Source: Candidatus Sulfopaludibacter sp. SbA3
GTDB taxonomy: Bacteria; Acidobacteriota; Terriglobia; 2-12-FULL-54-10
Assembly (NCBI GenBank): GCA_945865705.1
Contig: CAMBEY010000059.1
Span: 1-12,235 of the forward strand
Reading direction: 5' to 3'
Length of the DNA: 12,235 bases
Shown here in pieces: positions 5,818-12,235 of this stretch. Below the pieces are notes generated by a model. It was not told where the DNA came from, made no database searches, and saw nothing but the letters and a program-made list of their open reading frames with translations. Every line of letters begins with the position of its first letter. Positions within the stretch are counted from its first letter, which is position 1. Position numbers and translations under genes: made by a program.

Positions 5818-7890
5818 TTACGCGCCGCCTTCGGCTGTCGCGCTGACGCGCTCGTAAGGAGTTTTGAGGTATTGGTTGGCCAGGTCGAGCGCGCCCTGGG
5901 TGTTGTCCTTGGTGCGGATGGCTTGCTGATACTCATTGACGGCGCGGTCGCGCTGACCGGTGATGTCGAATATCTTGCCGAGATTGAGGTGGCTCCAGAC
6001 CTCGGTCCATTCCGGGGCGAGGTCGCCATTCAGCGCGGCGCGGAAGGCGTTAGCGGCGGACTGGTAGTTGCGCAGTTGATAGAACACCTCGCCCACGCGA
6101 TACTGCGCGAGCGAACTGAGCTTGTTGACGTCGAGCGCCTTCTGATATTCCTCCAGCGCCTGCGGATATTCGCGCTGCTGCACGGCCTGCTCGCCGCGCG
6201 CGATGGCCACGCGGACACGAATCTCATTGTTGTACTTCAGCACGCGGTTGTTGGGATCAACCACAATGTTGACAGGCCGCACCGCGCTGGTGATGGAAAA
6301 CTCGGAGGACTTCCCGGTTACCTGGACGCGCTGCGTTACCGGATCATTGGCCGTCTGAATGGTGATCTCGACGGGCATGGAGAACAAGTCCTGATCCTGG
6401 CTGACGGTGCCGGCGATGCGGTAACCCGTCTTGAGGCGGTAGATGGTGTAGTCGAGCGTGAAGTCGCTCGCTCCGGTGGAGGAGAGCCACTGCATGAAGA
6501 ATCCTTCGAGCTTCTGGCCGCTCACTTCTTCCATCACGTTTTTAAAGGCGTCGGTGGAGACCGATTCAAATGCGTAGGCCTGGGTAAGTTTCTGCAGACC
6601 CGCAAAAAAGTTCTCGTCGCCCACCACCCAGCGCAGCATGTGCATCACGTAGCCCGGTTTGTCATAGAGCAGCGACTTATAAGCGGGCGAGTATTCCTGC
6701 AAGCGGCCGGCGGCGCGAACGGGGATGGTGTCATGCGTCAGCGCCTCGATGGACATTTCGTGAATGCGGTCCTCCAGGGCCTGCTTGCCACCGAGGCTTT
6801 CGAGATAGAGCGCCTCGGAGTAAGTGGCCAGCCCGTGATCGAGCCACAGATCGGCGCGCGTGGCCGGGCTGACCAGTCCGCGCCACCACTGCTGAGAAAC
6901 TTCCTGCGCGAGCAAGCGGATATTCACTTCGGTACCAATGGCGCGCGTGGAAAGGAAGATCACTTCCGGCGCGGCGTACCCCCCGAGCGAAGCGTCGCCG
7001 ATTTCGACAATCGAAATGTCAGCCACTGGCGGCGGACCGAACTTGGCGCTGAAGTAGCTGACCATCTTGGCGGCGGTCTCGCCGTAGTTCAGCGCGTAAG
7101 CTTGCTTTTCGGGGGAGAAATAAACTTTGGCGCGAATGCCGCTGGCGCTGGCCGTCTGTGGCTGATTCGGTTGCTGACGAACCACTCCAATGCTGCCGGC
7201 AAATGTCGGCTTATCAAATACAAATGCGAACTGCTGACTGCCCTGCGCAACAGCGCCCGGTGTTCCGGGCCGACCGCCGGAGATCACCTGATACTCCACC
7301 GGGACGGTAACACGCAGATCGGCGGTATACCGATTCGTGGTGTAACCCATCACGGGGAACCAGCGCGCGGGATAGAAAAGATACGAGGTGTCCTCGCCAA
7401 TATAGGCAAGCTGCACGCCATCCACCGGGGAATTCTCGGCATCCAGCAACGCGCCTTCATACTCGATGGTGAGAGTGGTGGTTTGATCCTTGTTGAGCGC
7501 ACGCGGAAGCGTTACCTCCAGCTTCAGGCCATCGCCGACGCGACGGCTGGAGAGGTCCTTGCCCTGGTCATCGAGTATCCGCTTGGGAAAGAGATTGCCG
7601 TTCAGCTCGAAGATTACACGATTGCTGCTCTGCCGCGCGATGATGCGCATCTGAGCCTTGGCAACAATTTCGTGCGTGGCGGGTTTCAGCTCGGCGTCGA
7701 TGAGGTAATGCTGAACCTCCACCGGTTCCTGCTGCGCCACCAGATCGTCCGAGTAGTCCTCGGCCAGCATGGCTCCAGATTGCGTGTCCGGATCCTCACG
7801 ATACTGGGAATGCCCGTGAACCACGAACATCGGCGGGCACAACAGGAGCAGCCCTAAAAGCAATCGTCCTGGCATAAATCCCCCACTCAT
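5818..7890 (-). CDS. Exported M1-metallopeptidase-like protein with C-terminal TPRs; zinc site lost
   Basis: A 690-residue protein. The N-terminus (RLLLGLLLLCPPMFVV) is a signal peptide, so it is probably periplasmic. Residues about 55-240 form the beta-rich N-terminal domain of M1 aminopeptidases (VQHYLIDAELKP, YPARWFPVMGY). The catalytic domain follows: YAAPEVIFLS (305-314) in the place of GAMEN, then LLAQEVSQQWW (326-336) and LWLDHGLATYSEALYLE (348-364), then LLYDKPGYVMHMLRWVVGDENFF (Y409 matches the catalytic Tyr). The zinc motif HEXXH-X18-E aligns exactly but reads Q329-E-V-S-Q333 and H352, so all three ligands are changed while E330 is kept. Hence it is probably not a normal peptidase. 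Residues about 565-680 hold two to three TPR-like repeats (YPQALEEYQKAL, YQSAANAFRAAL, RDRAVNEYQQAI) for protein binding. ATG 7890 has AAAGGG upstream; ATG 7875 with GGGGGA is an equally good start. The neighbour upstream is lpxB, 132 bases away. Confidence 0.88.
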   Translation of the reverse strand: MSGGFMPGRLLLGLLLLCPPMFVVHGHSQYREDPDTQSGAMLAEDYSDDLVAQQEPVEVQHYLIDAELKPATHEIVAKAQMRIIARQSSNRVIFELNGNLFPKRILDDQGKDLSSRRVGDGLKLEVTLPRALNKDQTTTLTIEYEGALLDAENSPVDGVQLAYIGEDTSYLFYPARWFPVMGYTTNRYTADLRVTVPVEYQVISGGRPGTPGAVAQGSQQFAFVFDKPTFAGSIGVVRQQPNQPQTASASGIRAKVYFSPEKQAYALNYGETAAKMVSYFSAKFGPPPVADISIVEIGDASLGGYAAPEVIFLSTRAIGTEVNIRLLAQEVSQQWWRGLVSPATRADLWLDHGLATYSEALYLESLGGKQALEDRIHEMSIEALTHDTIPVRAAGRLQEYSPAYKSLLYDKPGYVMHMLRWVVGDENFFAGLQKLTQAYAFESVSTDAFKNVMEEVSGQKLEGFFMQWLSSTGASDFTLDYTIYRLKTGYRIAGTVSQDQDLFSMPVEITIQTANDPVTQRVQVTGKSSEFSITSAVRPVNIVVDPNNRVLKYNNEIRVRVAIARGEQAVQQREYPQALEEYQKALDVNKLSSLAQYRVGEVFYQLRNYQSAANAFRAALNGDLAPEWTEVWSHLNLGKIFDITGQRDRAVNEYQQAIRTKDNTQGALDLANQYLKTPYERVSATAEGGA

Positions 7891-8022
7891 ATTTGCCCTT
7901 TAATATACTGGTCGGGCCGGAGTTCCCGACGGATGATTTCGCTTGCTATCGTATCACCAACCAAGCCTCGGCCAGCCCTTGAAAAGGCCTGCTGATTCCC
8001 CGATTCAGTCCCTGTTCGGCAT
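7891..8022 (-). promoter_or_regulatory. Gap between lpxB and the M1-like gene with a small hairpin
   Basis: These 132 bases separate two minus-strand genes. A 6-bp dyad, GTCGGG (7911-7916) and CCCGAC (7925-7930), with an eight-base loop sits just upstream of the M1-like start. It is not followed by a T run on the minus strand. A TATATT box (minus strand, around 7905) lies too close to the ATG to be a normal -10 unless the transcript is nearly leaderless. Whether the M1-like gene has its own promoter is undecided. Confidence 0.3.
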
Positions 8023-9255
8023 TCAATCGGCAACGAGCCTCAATAACATAGATTCAGCAACTGCCGCCGCCCGTTGTATGGGATCGTCGATTTCCTGCCC
8101 GCCAACGGCAACATCCACCACCATACCGTCGGCCTCTATACCCGATTCTATACCAGACTCTATCGATGATCGGCGCAGCCGCCGGGTTACTTCCTTCAAG
8201 TCCGCCTGCATCTTCACCCTGGCCGATGGATCATCCAATATCCGGGTGATCTCCGCCGCCACCGCAGTCCCGGTAAATTGATCTTGAATGAACTCGCGAA
8301 TGACCTCGCGACCGGCTACCAGATTGACGATGCTGAAAAAAGGCACTTTTACCAACCGCCGGCCCAACCACCAGCTCAGCCCGCTCACCCGATAGACGAT
8401 GGCCATGGGCGTGCCCAGAATAGCGGTCTCCGTGGAGGCCGTTCCGCTGGCCACAATGGCGGCCTGCGCGTGCCCTACCGCATCGTAAAACATATTCTCG
8501 ACAATGCGGACTTGCCCGGACAGGCTCCCGAGCTGATTGCGCAACCAGTTTCCGGGCAATATGGGGGCTGCCGGCAGGACAAACGCACATGACCGCTTGG
8601 CGGCGAGCAATCGGACGGCATCAAGCATGGGAGGCAGGTTGAGCTGCACTTCCTTGCGGCGGCTACCGGGCAATAGCGCGACGATGCTTTGGTCGGCGGC
8701 AATGCCCAACTTTCCGCGAAATTCTTCGGGTGTCTGCGTGGGCTGCGCGCGGCGGGCCAGCGGATGACCAACAAATTCCGCGTTTACTCCAGCCTTCCTG
8801 AAAAATTCCTCTTCAAATGGGAACAGGCAAAGCAGGCGATCCACGTCGCGGCGGATAGCCTTCAGCCTCCCTTTGCGCCAAGCCCACACTTGTGGCGCCA
8901 CGAAATACAGTACCGGCACTCCGCATTTTTTCAGCTCATTTGCCAGGCGAAGATTGAAATCCGGGAAGTCGATCAATATGGCAAGCTGCGGACGGCGCTC
9001 GCGGATGGCCCGCTTTAAATCACGCAACGCACACCACGCGCGGGGCAATCCGGGAATCACCTCAACCAGTCCGACCATGGTGATGGTGCCGGCATCCACG
9101 ATGGGTTGGCAGCCGGAGGCCTGCAGCCGCGGACCGGCGCAGCCGAAGAATTCGGCGTTGGGCCGCCGACTGCGCAGCGCGTCGACCAACATCGCTCCAT
9201 ACGAATCGCCGGAGGCTTCTCCGGCTGAGATGAACACGCGCGTTTGCTCCGCCAC
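8023..9255 (-). CDS. lpxB: Lipid-A-disaccharide synthase
   Basis: A GT19 glycosyltransferase that joins UDP-2,3-diacylglucosamine and lipid X to make the lipid A disaccharide, acting at the inner face of the cytoplasmic membrane. Family motifs appear in order: ISAGEASGD (9-17), FFGCAGP (36-42), IDFPDFN (95-101), APQVWAWRKGR (120-130), FPFEEEFF (145-152), FVGHPL (161-166), LLPGSRRKEV (194-203), ASGTASTETAI (269-279), and VPFFSIVNLVAGREVIREFIQ (304-324, split here only by naming). At 410 residues it is slightly longer than usual: between the last core helix and the terminal QRAAAVAESML lies an extra stretch of about 30 residues (363-392) that starts with an SxIE repeat. The start is a GTG with a weak ribosome site; the conserved core begins only five residues later, so little room for error remains. 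A TATAAT box lies about 60 bases upstream. It is not next to lpxA, lpxD or fabZ in this window. Confidence 0.96.
   Translation of the reverse strand: MAEQTRVFISAGEASGDSYGAMLVDALRSRRPNAEFFGCAGPRLQASGCQPIVDAGTITMVGLVEVIPGLPRAWCALRDLKRAIRERRPQLAILIDFPDFNLRLANELKKCGVPVLYFVAPQVWAWRKGRLKAIRRDVDRLLCLFPFEEEFFRKAGVNAEFVGHPLARRAQPTQTPEEFRGKLGIAADQSIVALLPGSRRKEVQLNLPPMLDAVRLLAAKRSCAFVLPAAPILPGNWLRNQLGSLSGQVRIVENMFYDAVGHAQAAIVASGTASTETAILGTPMAIVYRVSGLSWWLGRRLVKVPFFSIVNLVAGREVIREFIQDQFTGTAVAAEITRILDDPSARVKMQADLKEVTRRLRRSSIESGIESGIEADGMVVDVAVGGQEIDDPIQRAAAVAESMLLRLVAD
8135..8170. repeat. Three 12-base tandem units inside lpxB
   Basis: The units TCTATACCCGA-type (8135-8146), TTCTATACCAGA (8147-8158) and CTCTATCGATGA (8159-8170) are imperfect tandem copies. 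Read on the minus strand they encode SSIE, SGIE, SGIE. They fall in the non-conserved C-terminal extension of LpxB, so unit gain or loss would keep the frame and probably the function. Confidence 0.65.
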
Positions 9256-9317
9256 AGATCCGTGCCAATCCAGTTGCTGAGAGTTTTGCGGCCGAGGCCG
9301 CCTTGCGCCGAGTATTC

Positions 9318-9323
9318 ATTATA
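9318..9323 (-). promoter_or_regulatory. Possible -10 box for lpxB
   Basis: A perfect TATAAT on the minus strand lies about 60 bases before the GTG of lpxB and downstream of the terminator of the preceding unit, where lpxB needs its own promoter. No good -35 hexamer is seen 16-18 bases further upstream, so this is tentative. Confidence 0.35.
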
Positions 9324-9386
9324 GCCGCCAGCGCCCGTGCCGTGGCGACCCGATGCTGGAGAATAGCGGGCGAGAGTGGATTCATG

Positions 9387-9423
9387 AAAAACAAAAGGGA
9401 GGATCATCGGGATCCTCCCTTTT
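9387..9423 (-). terminator. Rho-independent terminator
   Basis: AAAAGGGAGGATC (9393-9405) pairs perfectly with GATCCTCCCTTTT (9411-9423) around a five-base loop, giving a 13-bp stem. Read on the minus strand the stem is followed by TTTTGTTTTT, so it ends transcription arriving from the membrane-protein gene that stops at 9491. The A/T symmetry makes it weakly bidirectional. Confidence 0.88.
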
Positions 9424-9452
9424 TCAGGCCTTTTTCAGGCCTTATTCAGGCA
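9420..9452. repeat. 11-base tandem repeat beside the terminator
   Basis: TTTTTCAGGCC occurs at 9420-9430 and 9431-9441, with a third, imperfect copy at 9442-9452. It overlaps the T-rich end of the terminator stem. No coding role is seen; probably slippage. Confidence 0.7.
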
Positions 9453-9490
9453 CTTCAAGTTGTGGTCGTTCTCTTAGCTGGGAAGCGGGG

Positions 9491-10573
9491 TTACATAACC
9501 CAATTGTCCGGAGCCTTGGGGAATCGCACCTCGGCGATTCGTTCGCCTTTTACCGTTGAGAACTCCGCCAGCACGGCCTTCGCGGAAACGGTACCCTCGC
9601 GATCGGATACCTGAAGCGATGCCTCCAACTCCACCTCACGATTCCAGACAAACCAAATGCAGTCTGCCGAGACGCGTTGCGTGATAATTCGATCACAAAA
9701 CTCCTGACCACCGGCATCCATGCCAGAAATATCGAACTGGAGCGTAAGGCCCACGCTTTTTTCGCGGCGAACCGGCATGCGCTTTCCATCGGCCTTCGGA
9801 TTGGTGTGGCGCGCCTGCTCTTCCAGTAACGCCTGTGTCTCGCGAAGAATGTCGCTGGATTTGCCCAGTATGTCCGTGGTGAAACCGCGAGATGCCAGCG
9901 TCGGGCGACGATTCGCGTCGAAGCGCTCCTGGAACCAGCCCTCCAGTTCGTTGTGCAGCCGAGTGGTAATGACGCCCATCTCCTCTGCCGAAACCTCTGG
10001 CATCACCAACAGGAAAGATTCCGTGGTCCAGCGCAGCATGGAGTCGGTCTGGCGTGAACGGGCCTTCACTTGCCGCGATAGCTCGGCGCCAAACTGCCGC
10101 CACTCCGGCGAAAGCGGTTTGCTGCCCATCTCCGCCAGACTCAGTTCCAGAATGGAGATCGGCGCATGCAACCGGGCAGCCAGGCTGGCTTGCTGCGTCA
10201 GAATTTCACGACAGACCTCCGGGTGATGGAAATCCACCACCGGGTTGAACCGCCGCGCCATGTTAATGGACTCCTCTTCAAGGGCCGTCGCCAGTACCAC
10301 GCGCTGGCTGCGGACCACGGACCATTCTTTGCCGATGAGATAAGAAACCGTCAGCAACATCATCGAAGAGAATCCGGCGATGAGCAGGGTGGGATTGGAC
10401 AGCCATTGGGCCAGATCAGGGTTATTCATCACCTGCCCCTGAAGCACCAACGCAATCCCGATCGACAGGACTACGATTACAGCGATGGCCGTAATCCGCA
10501 GCGACCGGCCCATCCGCAATAACGCATCCCAAGAACCAGCGGATCTCTCAGTCGAGACCTCTATGTTGGACAT
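9491..10573 (-). CDS. Membrane protein with degenerate GGDEF-like and PilZ-like regions
   Basis: A 360-residue protein. A short cytoplasmic N-terminus is followed by two membrane helices, about 25-45 (ITAIAVIVVLSIGIALVL) and 63-81 (LLIAGFSSMMLLTVSYLIG). A helical linker (RSQRVVLATALEEESINM) leads to a region laid out like a diguanylate cyclase: EILTQQASLAARLHAPISIL, then SRQTDSMLRW and TTESF (183-187) followed by LLVMP. TTESF stands where GGDEF should be, and the metal-binding Asp segment is also lost, so cyclase activity is not expected. Residues about 266-357 resemble a PilZ domain (VRREK, DISGMDAGGQEF, late KAPDNW), but the D/NxSxxG motif reads QRVSADC. This domain assignment is less sure. 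ATG 10573 is chosen for GGGAG seven bases upstream; ATG 10597, adding eight residues, is the alternative. It follows the AAA+ regulator gene after roughly 50-80 bases on the same strand and ends at a strong terminator, so the two form a unit. Confidence 0.75.
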   Translation of the reverse strand: MSNIEVSTERSAGSWDALLRMGRSLRITAIAVIVVLSIGIALVLQGQVMNNPDLAQWLSNPTLLIAGFSSMMLLTVSYLIGKEWSVVRSQRVVLATALEEESINMARRFNPVVDFHHPEVCREILTQQASLAARLHAPISILELSLAEMGSKPLSPEWRQFGAELSRQVKARSRQTDSMLRWTTESFLLVMPEVSAEEMGVITTRLHNELEGWFQERFDANRRPTLASRGFTTDILGKSSDILRETQALLEEQARHTNPKADGKRMPVRREKSVGLTLQFDISGMDAGGQEFCDRIITQRVSADCIWFVWNREVELEASLQVSDREGTVSAKAVLAEFSTVKGERIAEVRFPKAPDNWVM

Positions 10574-10650
10574 ATTTACGCTCCCGTTAATTGCCATAAC
10601 TATTCATCCTCACGATTGCGTTTTTCTTGTCCCGCTCTCCCGCGGAATAA

Positions 10651-11997
10651 TTAATTGAGCCAGGCAGGACGTCCCGCTCCATCTACTTCGGTGTATCCTG
10701 ACCCGGTCCATCCTGAGTAGACTAATGGCGGCTTTGGCGGCGCAGAAATATTCAGGTCTTGCAATTCGATACGCCCCAGCTTTGCCAGCATCGCCGCGCG
10801 AAAAATCACGTTTTCCAGCTCACGAACGTTTCCCGGCCAGTTGTGCCTCAGCAGGACCTGCTGGGCCTCCGGCGAAATTTCTGGTATCGAAGCTGCCACT
10901 TCGCCGCTCGCGCCACCTTGCATACGACGGCTGAGAAAATGCTGGACGAGCAAGGGTATATCTTCCACCCGATCGCGCAGTGCGGGAATCTGTATGGTTT
11001 CTTTCGCCAGCAAACGCAACAGGCCGGGGTGAAACTCTCCCTGCCCCAGCTCGAACCGGCTGGTGGCCACGATGCGCACGGGAGAATCCTTTCGCACGGC
11101 CTTTCTCACCAGAATCCACGATGCCAGCTTCTGCTGGGCGCGACGGGGCAGATCGCTGATCTCGTCGAGCAGCAGTACTCCCGGTCTCGTGAATCCCAAT
11201 AGTTCTACGGCGTTGATCCCTTCGGTGGCGACCGCCTCTGCTTTTGCTTCACCCTCGGGCCGAGCATCTCCAGCAATGGGGCCTAGAACCCCCTGCTCCC
11301 CAAACAACTCAGCGGCGCGATCTTCGGTCAGTCCGCAACATCGGTAGACCATCATGGGCTGGTAATTTTTATTGATGCCAGCCTTCTCCGCGAGGGAATG
11401 CAACGCGCTGGCGACCAACTCCTTGCCCGCTCCGACGGGTCCGGTAATTAGCACAGGGTCAGCGGTCAGCGCCAGGCGCTGTAGTTGCTCATAAATGACC
11501 GCCATTCGCAGACTGCTTCCGACCATGCCTTCAAAAGTCACTGCATTTCCCCTGCTGGTCCACAGACTCTGTTCACGACGCCGCGTGGCACGAAATCCGA
11601 GAAGGGCCAGGTCTCTTGCCAGATTGGCGTAATCCAGCGGCCAGCTCAGGCAGTTATACGCCCCGGCGCGAAATGCCGCAGCCGCATATTCAGGCTCATC
11701 CGCGGGTCCGACCAAAATCGATTCGGTGCCTGGGATCAGTGTGCTCAGCATACGTGCCGCATCCAACATCACACCTCGCCGTGCGGTGGCATCCGTTTCC
11801 AGCCAAATGACGATCTGCGCCTGGCTGGCCGCAGCCGCCTCCAAAGCCCGTCCAGGCGAACGCACCGGAATAGGCTCATACTCAAATGCGGAAAGGAACC
11901 GGGTAATCTCCTCCATCCGATCGGCGGAGACACCGCATACCAATACCTTCACGCCAGCCTTGAGCGAACCCAAGTGGATTGGCTCTTCCACGTTCAT
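10651..11997 (-). CDS. NtrC-type AAA+ protein lacking GAFTGA, arginine fingers and DNA-binding domain
   Basis: Positions are counted from ATG 12033; subtract 12 for the chosen start. Residues about 28-145 resemble a response-regulator receiver (VKVLVCGVSADRMEEI, AAAFRAGAYNCLSWPLD), but the phospho-Asp position lies in IVIWLE and the conserved Lys is W131. The sigma-54-activator AAA+ domain runs about 167-415: Walker A GPVGAGKE (198-205), ELFG (242-245), Walker B VLLLDEI (286-292), PALRDRVEDIPLL (350-362), and NWPGNVRELENVI (398-410). After ELFG the GAFTGA loop is missing (EQGVLGPIAG instead), and 17 extra Ala/Glu/Gly-rich residues precede Walker B. The two arginine-finger positions hold H335 and L341. 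After GRIELQDLNI only about 30 residues remain, with no Fis-type helix-turn-helix. ATG 11997 has GGAGG five bases upstream; ATG 12033 has little. So it probably binds ATP but is not a standard activator. Confidence 0.85.
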   Translation of the reverse strand: MNVEEPIHLGSLKAGVKVLVCGVSADRMEEITRFLSAFEYEPIPVRSPGRALEAAAASQAQIVIWLETDATARRGVMLDAARMLSTLIPGTESILVGPADEPEYAAAAFRAGAYNCLSWPLDYANLARDLALLGFRATRRREQSLWTSRGNAVTFEGMVGSSLRMAVIYEQLQRLALTADPVLITGPVGAGKELVASALHSLAEKAGINKNYQPMMVYRCCGLTEDRAAELFGEQGVLGPIAGDARPEGEAKAEAVATEGINAVELLGFTRPGVLLLDEISDLPRRAQQKLASWILVRKAVRKDSPVRIVATSRFELGQGEFHPGLLRLLAKETIQIPALRDRVEDIPLLVQHFLSRRMQGGASGEVAASIPEISPEAQQVLLRHNWPGNVRELENVIFRAAMLAKLGRIELQDLNISAPPKPPLVYSGWTGSGYTEVDGAGRPAWLN

Positions 11998-12235
11998 AAC
12001 CGCCTCCGCCTCTGCCAACTCAATCCTATCCATCGGCTGTGCTCGGCGATTGTTCAGGTGTAATTCAGCGACTGGCGTATGTCCTCACGGCCATGCTACC
12101 AAATGCCTTCAGCGCAAGCTCCGGGCATCGCCTCAGACTCGCTTGACTTACTGTTGACTGACTACTAACAACTCACCAATGATTGCGAAAGAAGCCTGAG
12201 TGAGGCAAAGCTGAACACCAGTTAACTCTATGAAA
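11998..12235 (-). promoter_or_regulatory. Upstream region of the AAA+ regulator gene
   Basis: About 200-240 bases to the window edge without a convincing gene. The promoter for the two-gene unit should lie here, but no clear -35/-10 pair is seen. TTGACT occurs twice on the plus strand (12143-12148 and 12154-12159), 11 bases apart, about one helical turn, which could be a protein-binding site or chance. A CTGG/TTGC pair near 12215-12200 resembles a sigma-54 promoter, but its spacing is one base too long. Confidence 0.3.

Noticed and set aside
5776..7857. Very long plus-strand open frame (693 codons)
   Set aside because: It mirrors the M1-like gene, which has a signal peptide, family motifs and TPRs. 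The plus-strand translation has no recognisable domain and is a by-product of high GC.
12195..12220. Sigma-54-like promoter (CTGG ... TTGC) on the minus strand
   Set aside because: Eleven bases separate GG and GC instead of ten, and the CACG part is not present.

Overview
The window looks like a chromosomal piece of a Gram-negative, GC-rich bacterium, most likely an acidobacterium or close relative. This lineage call is inference. It rests on an LpxB (so an outer membrane with lipid A), exported proteins with Sec signals, an M1-like/TPR protein, tandem exported carboxymuconolactone-decarboxylase-like proteins, and dispersed palindromes of types I associate with acidobacterial genomes. No rRNA, tRNA, CRISPR array, insertion sequence or phage gene was seen. 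No gene-free stretch exceeds 300 bases.

Layout. Bases 1-710 are visibly poorer in GC and hold a decayed nucleotidyltransferase gene on the minus strand plus about 200 bases of leader. Bases 711-3896 carry four plus-strand genes: a 3-hydroxyacyl-CoA dehydrogenase, an enoyl-CoA hydratase (together two successive steps of beta-oxidation or butanoyl-CoA metabolism), an 89-residue protein of unknown function, and a MidA/NDUFAF7-type methyltransferase. A long palindrome separates the first two. Bases 3897-3994 are a convergent gap with a hairpin. Everything beyond is on the minus strand: two exported CMD-family paralogues, an exported M1-peptidase-like protein with C-terminal TPRs, lipid-A-disaccharide synthase (lpxB), a strong Rho-independent terminator, and a two-gene unit of a NtrC-type AAA+ protein followed by a membrane protein with degenerate GGDEF-like and PilZ-like regions.

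Most notable are proteins that keep a family's fold signature but have lost its active residues. The M1-like protein has all three zinc ligands of HEXXH-X18-E replaced (Gln, Gln, His). The AAA+ protein keeps Walker A and B but lacks the GAFTGA loop, both arginine fingers, the receiver phospho-Asp and the DNA-binding domain, so it should not act as an ordinary sigma-54 activator. Its operon partner has TTESF where a diguanylate cyclase has GGDEF. The pair may be a repurposed regulatory module; this is the best candidate here for something undescribed, but its function is not readable from sequence alone. Two copies of one palindromic repeat family flank the second CMD gene.
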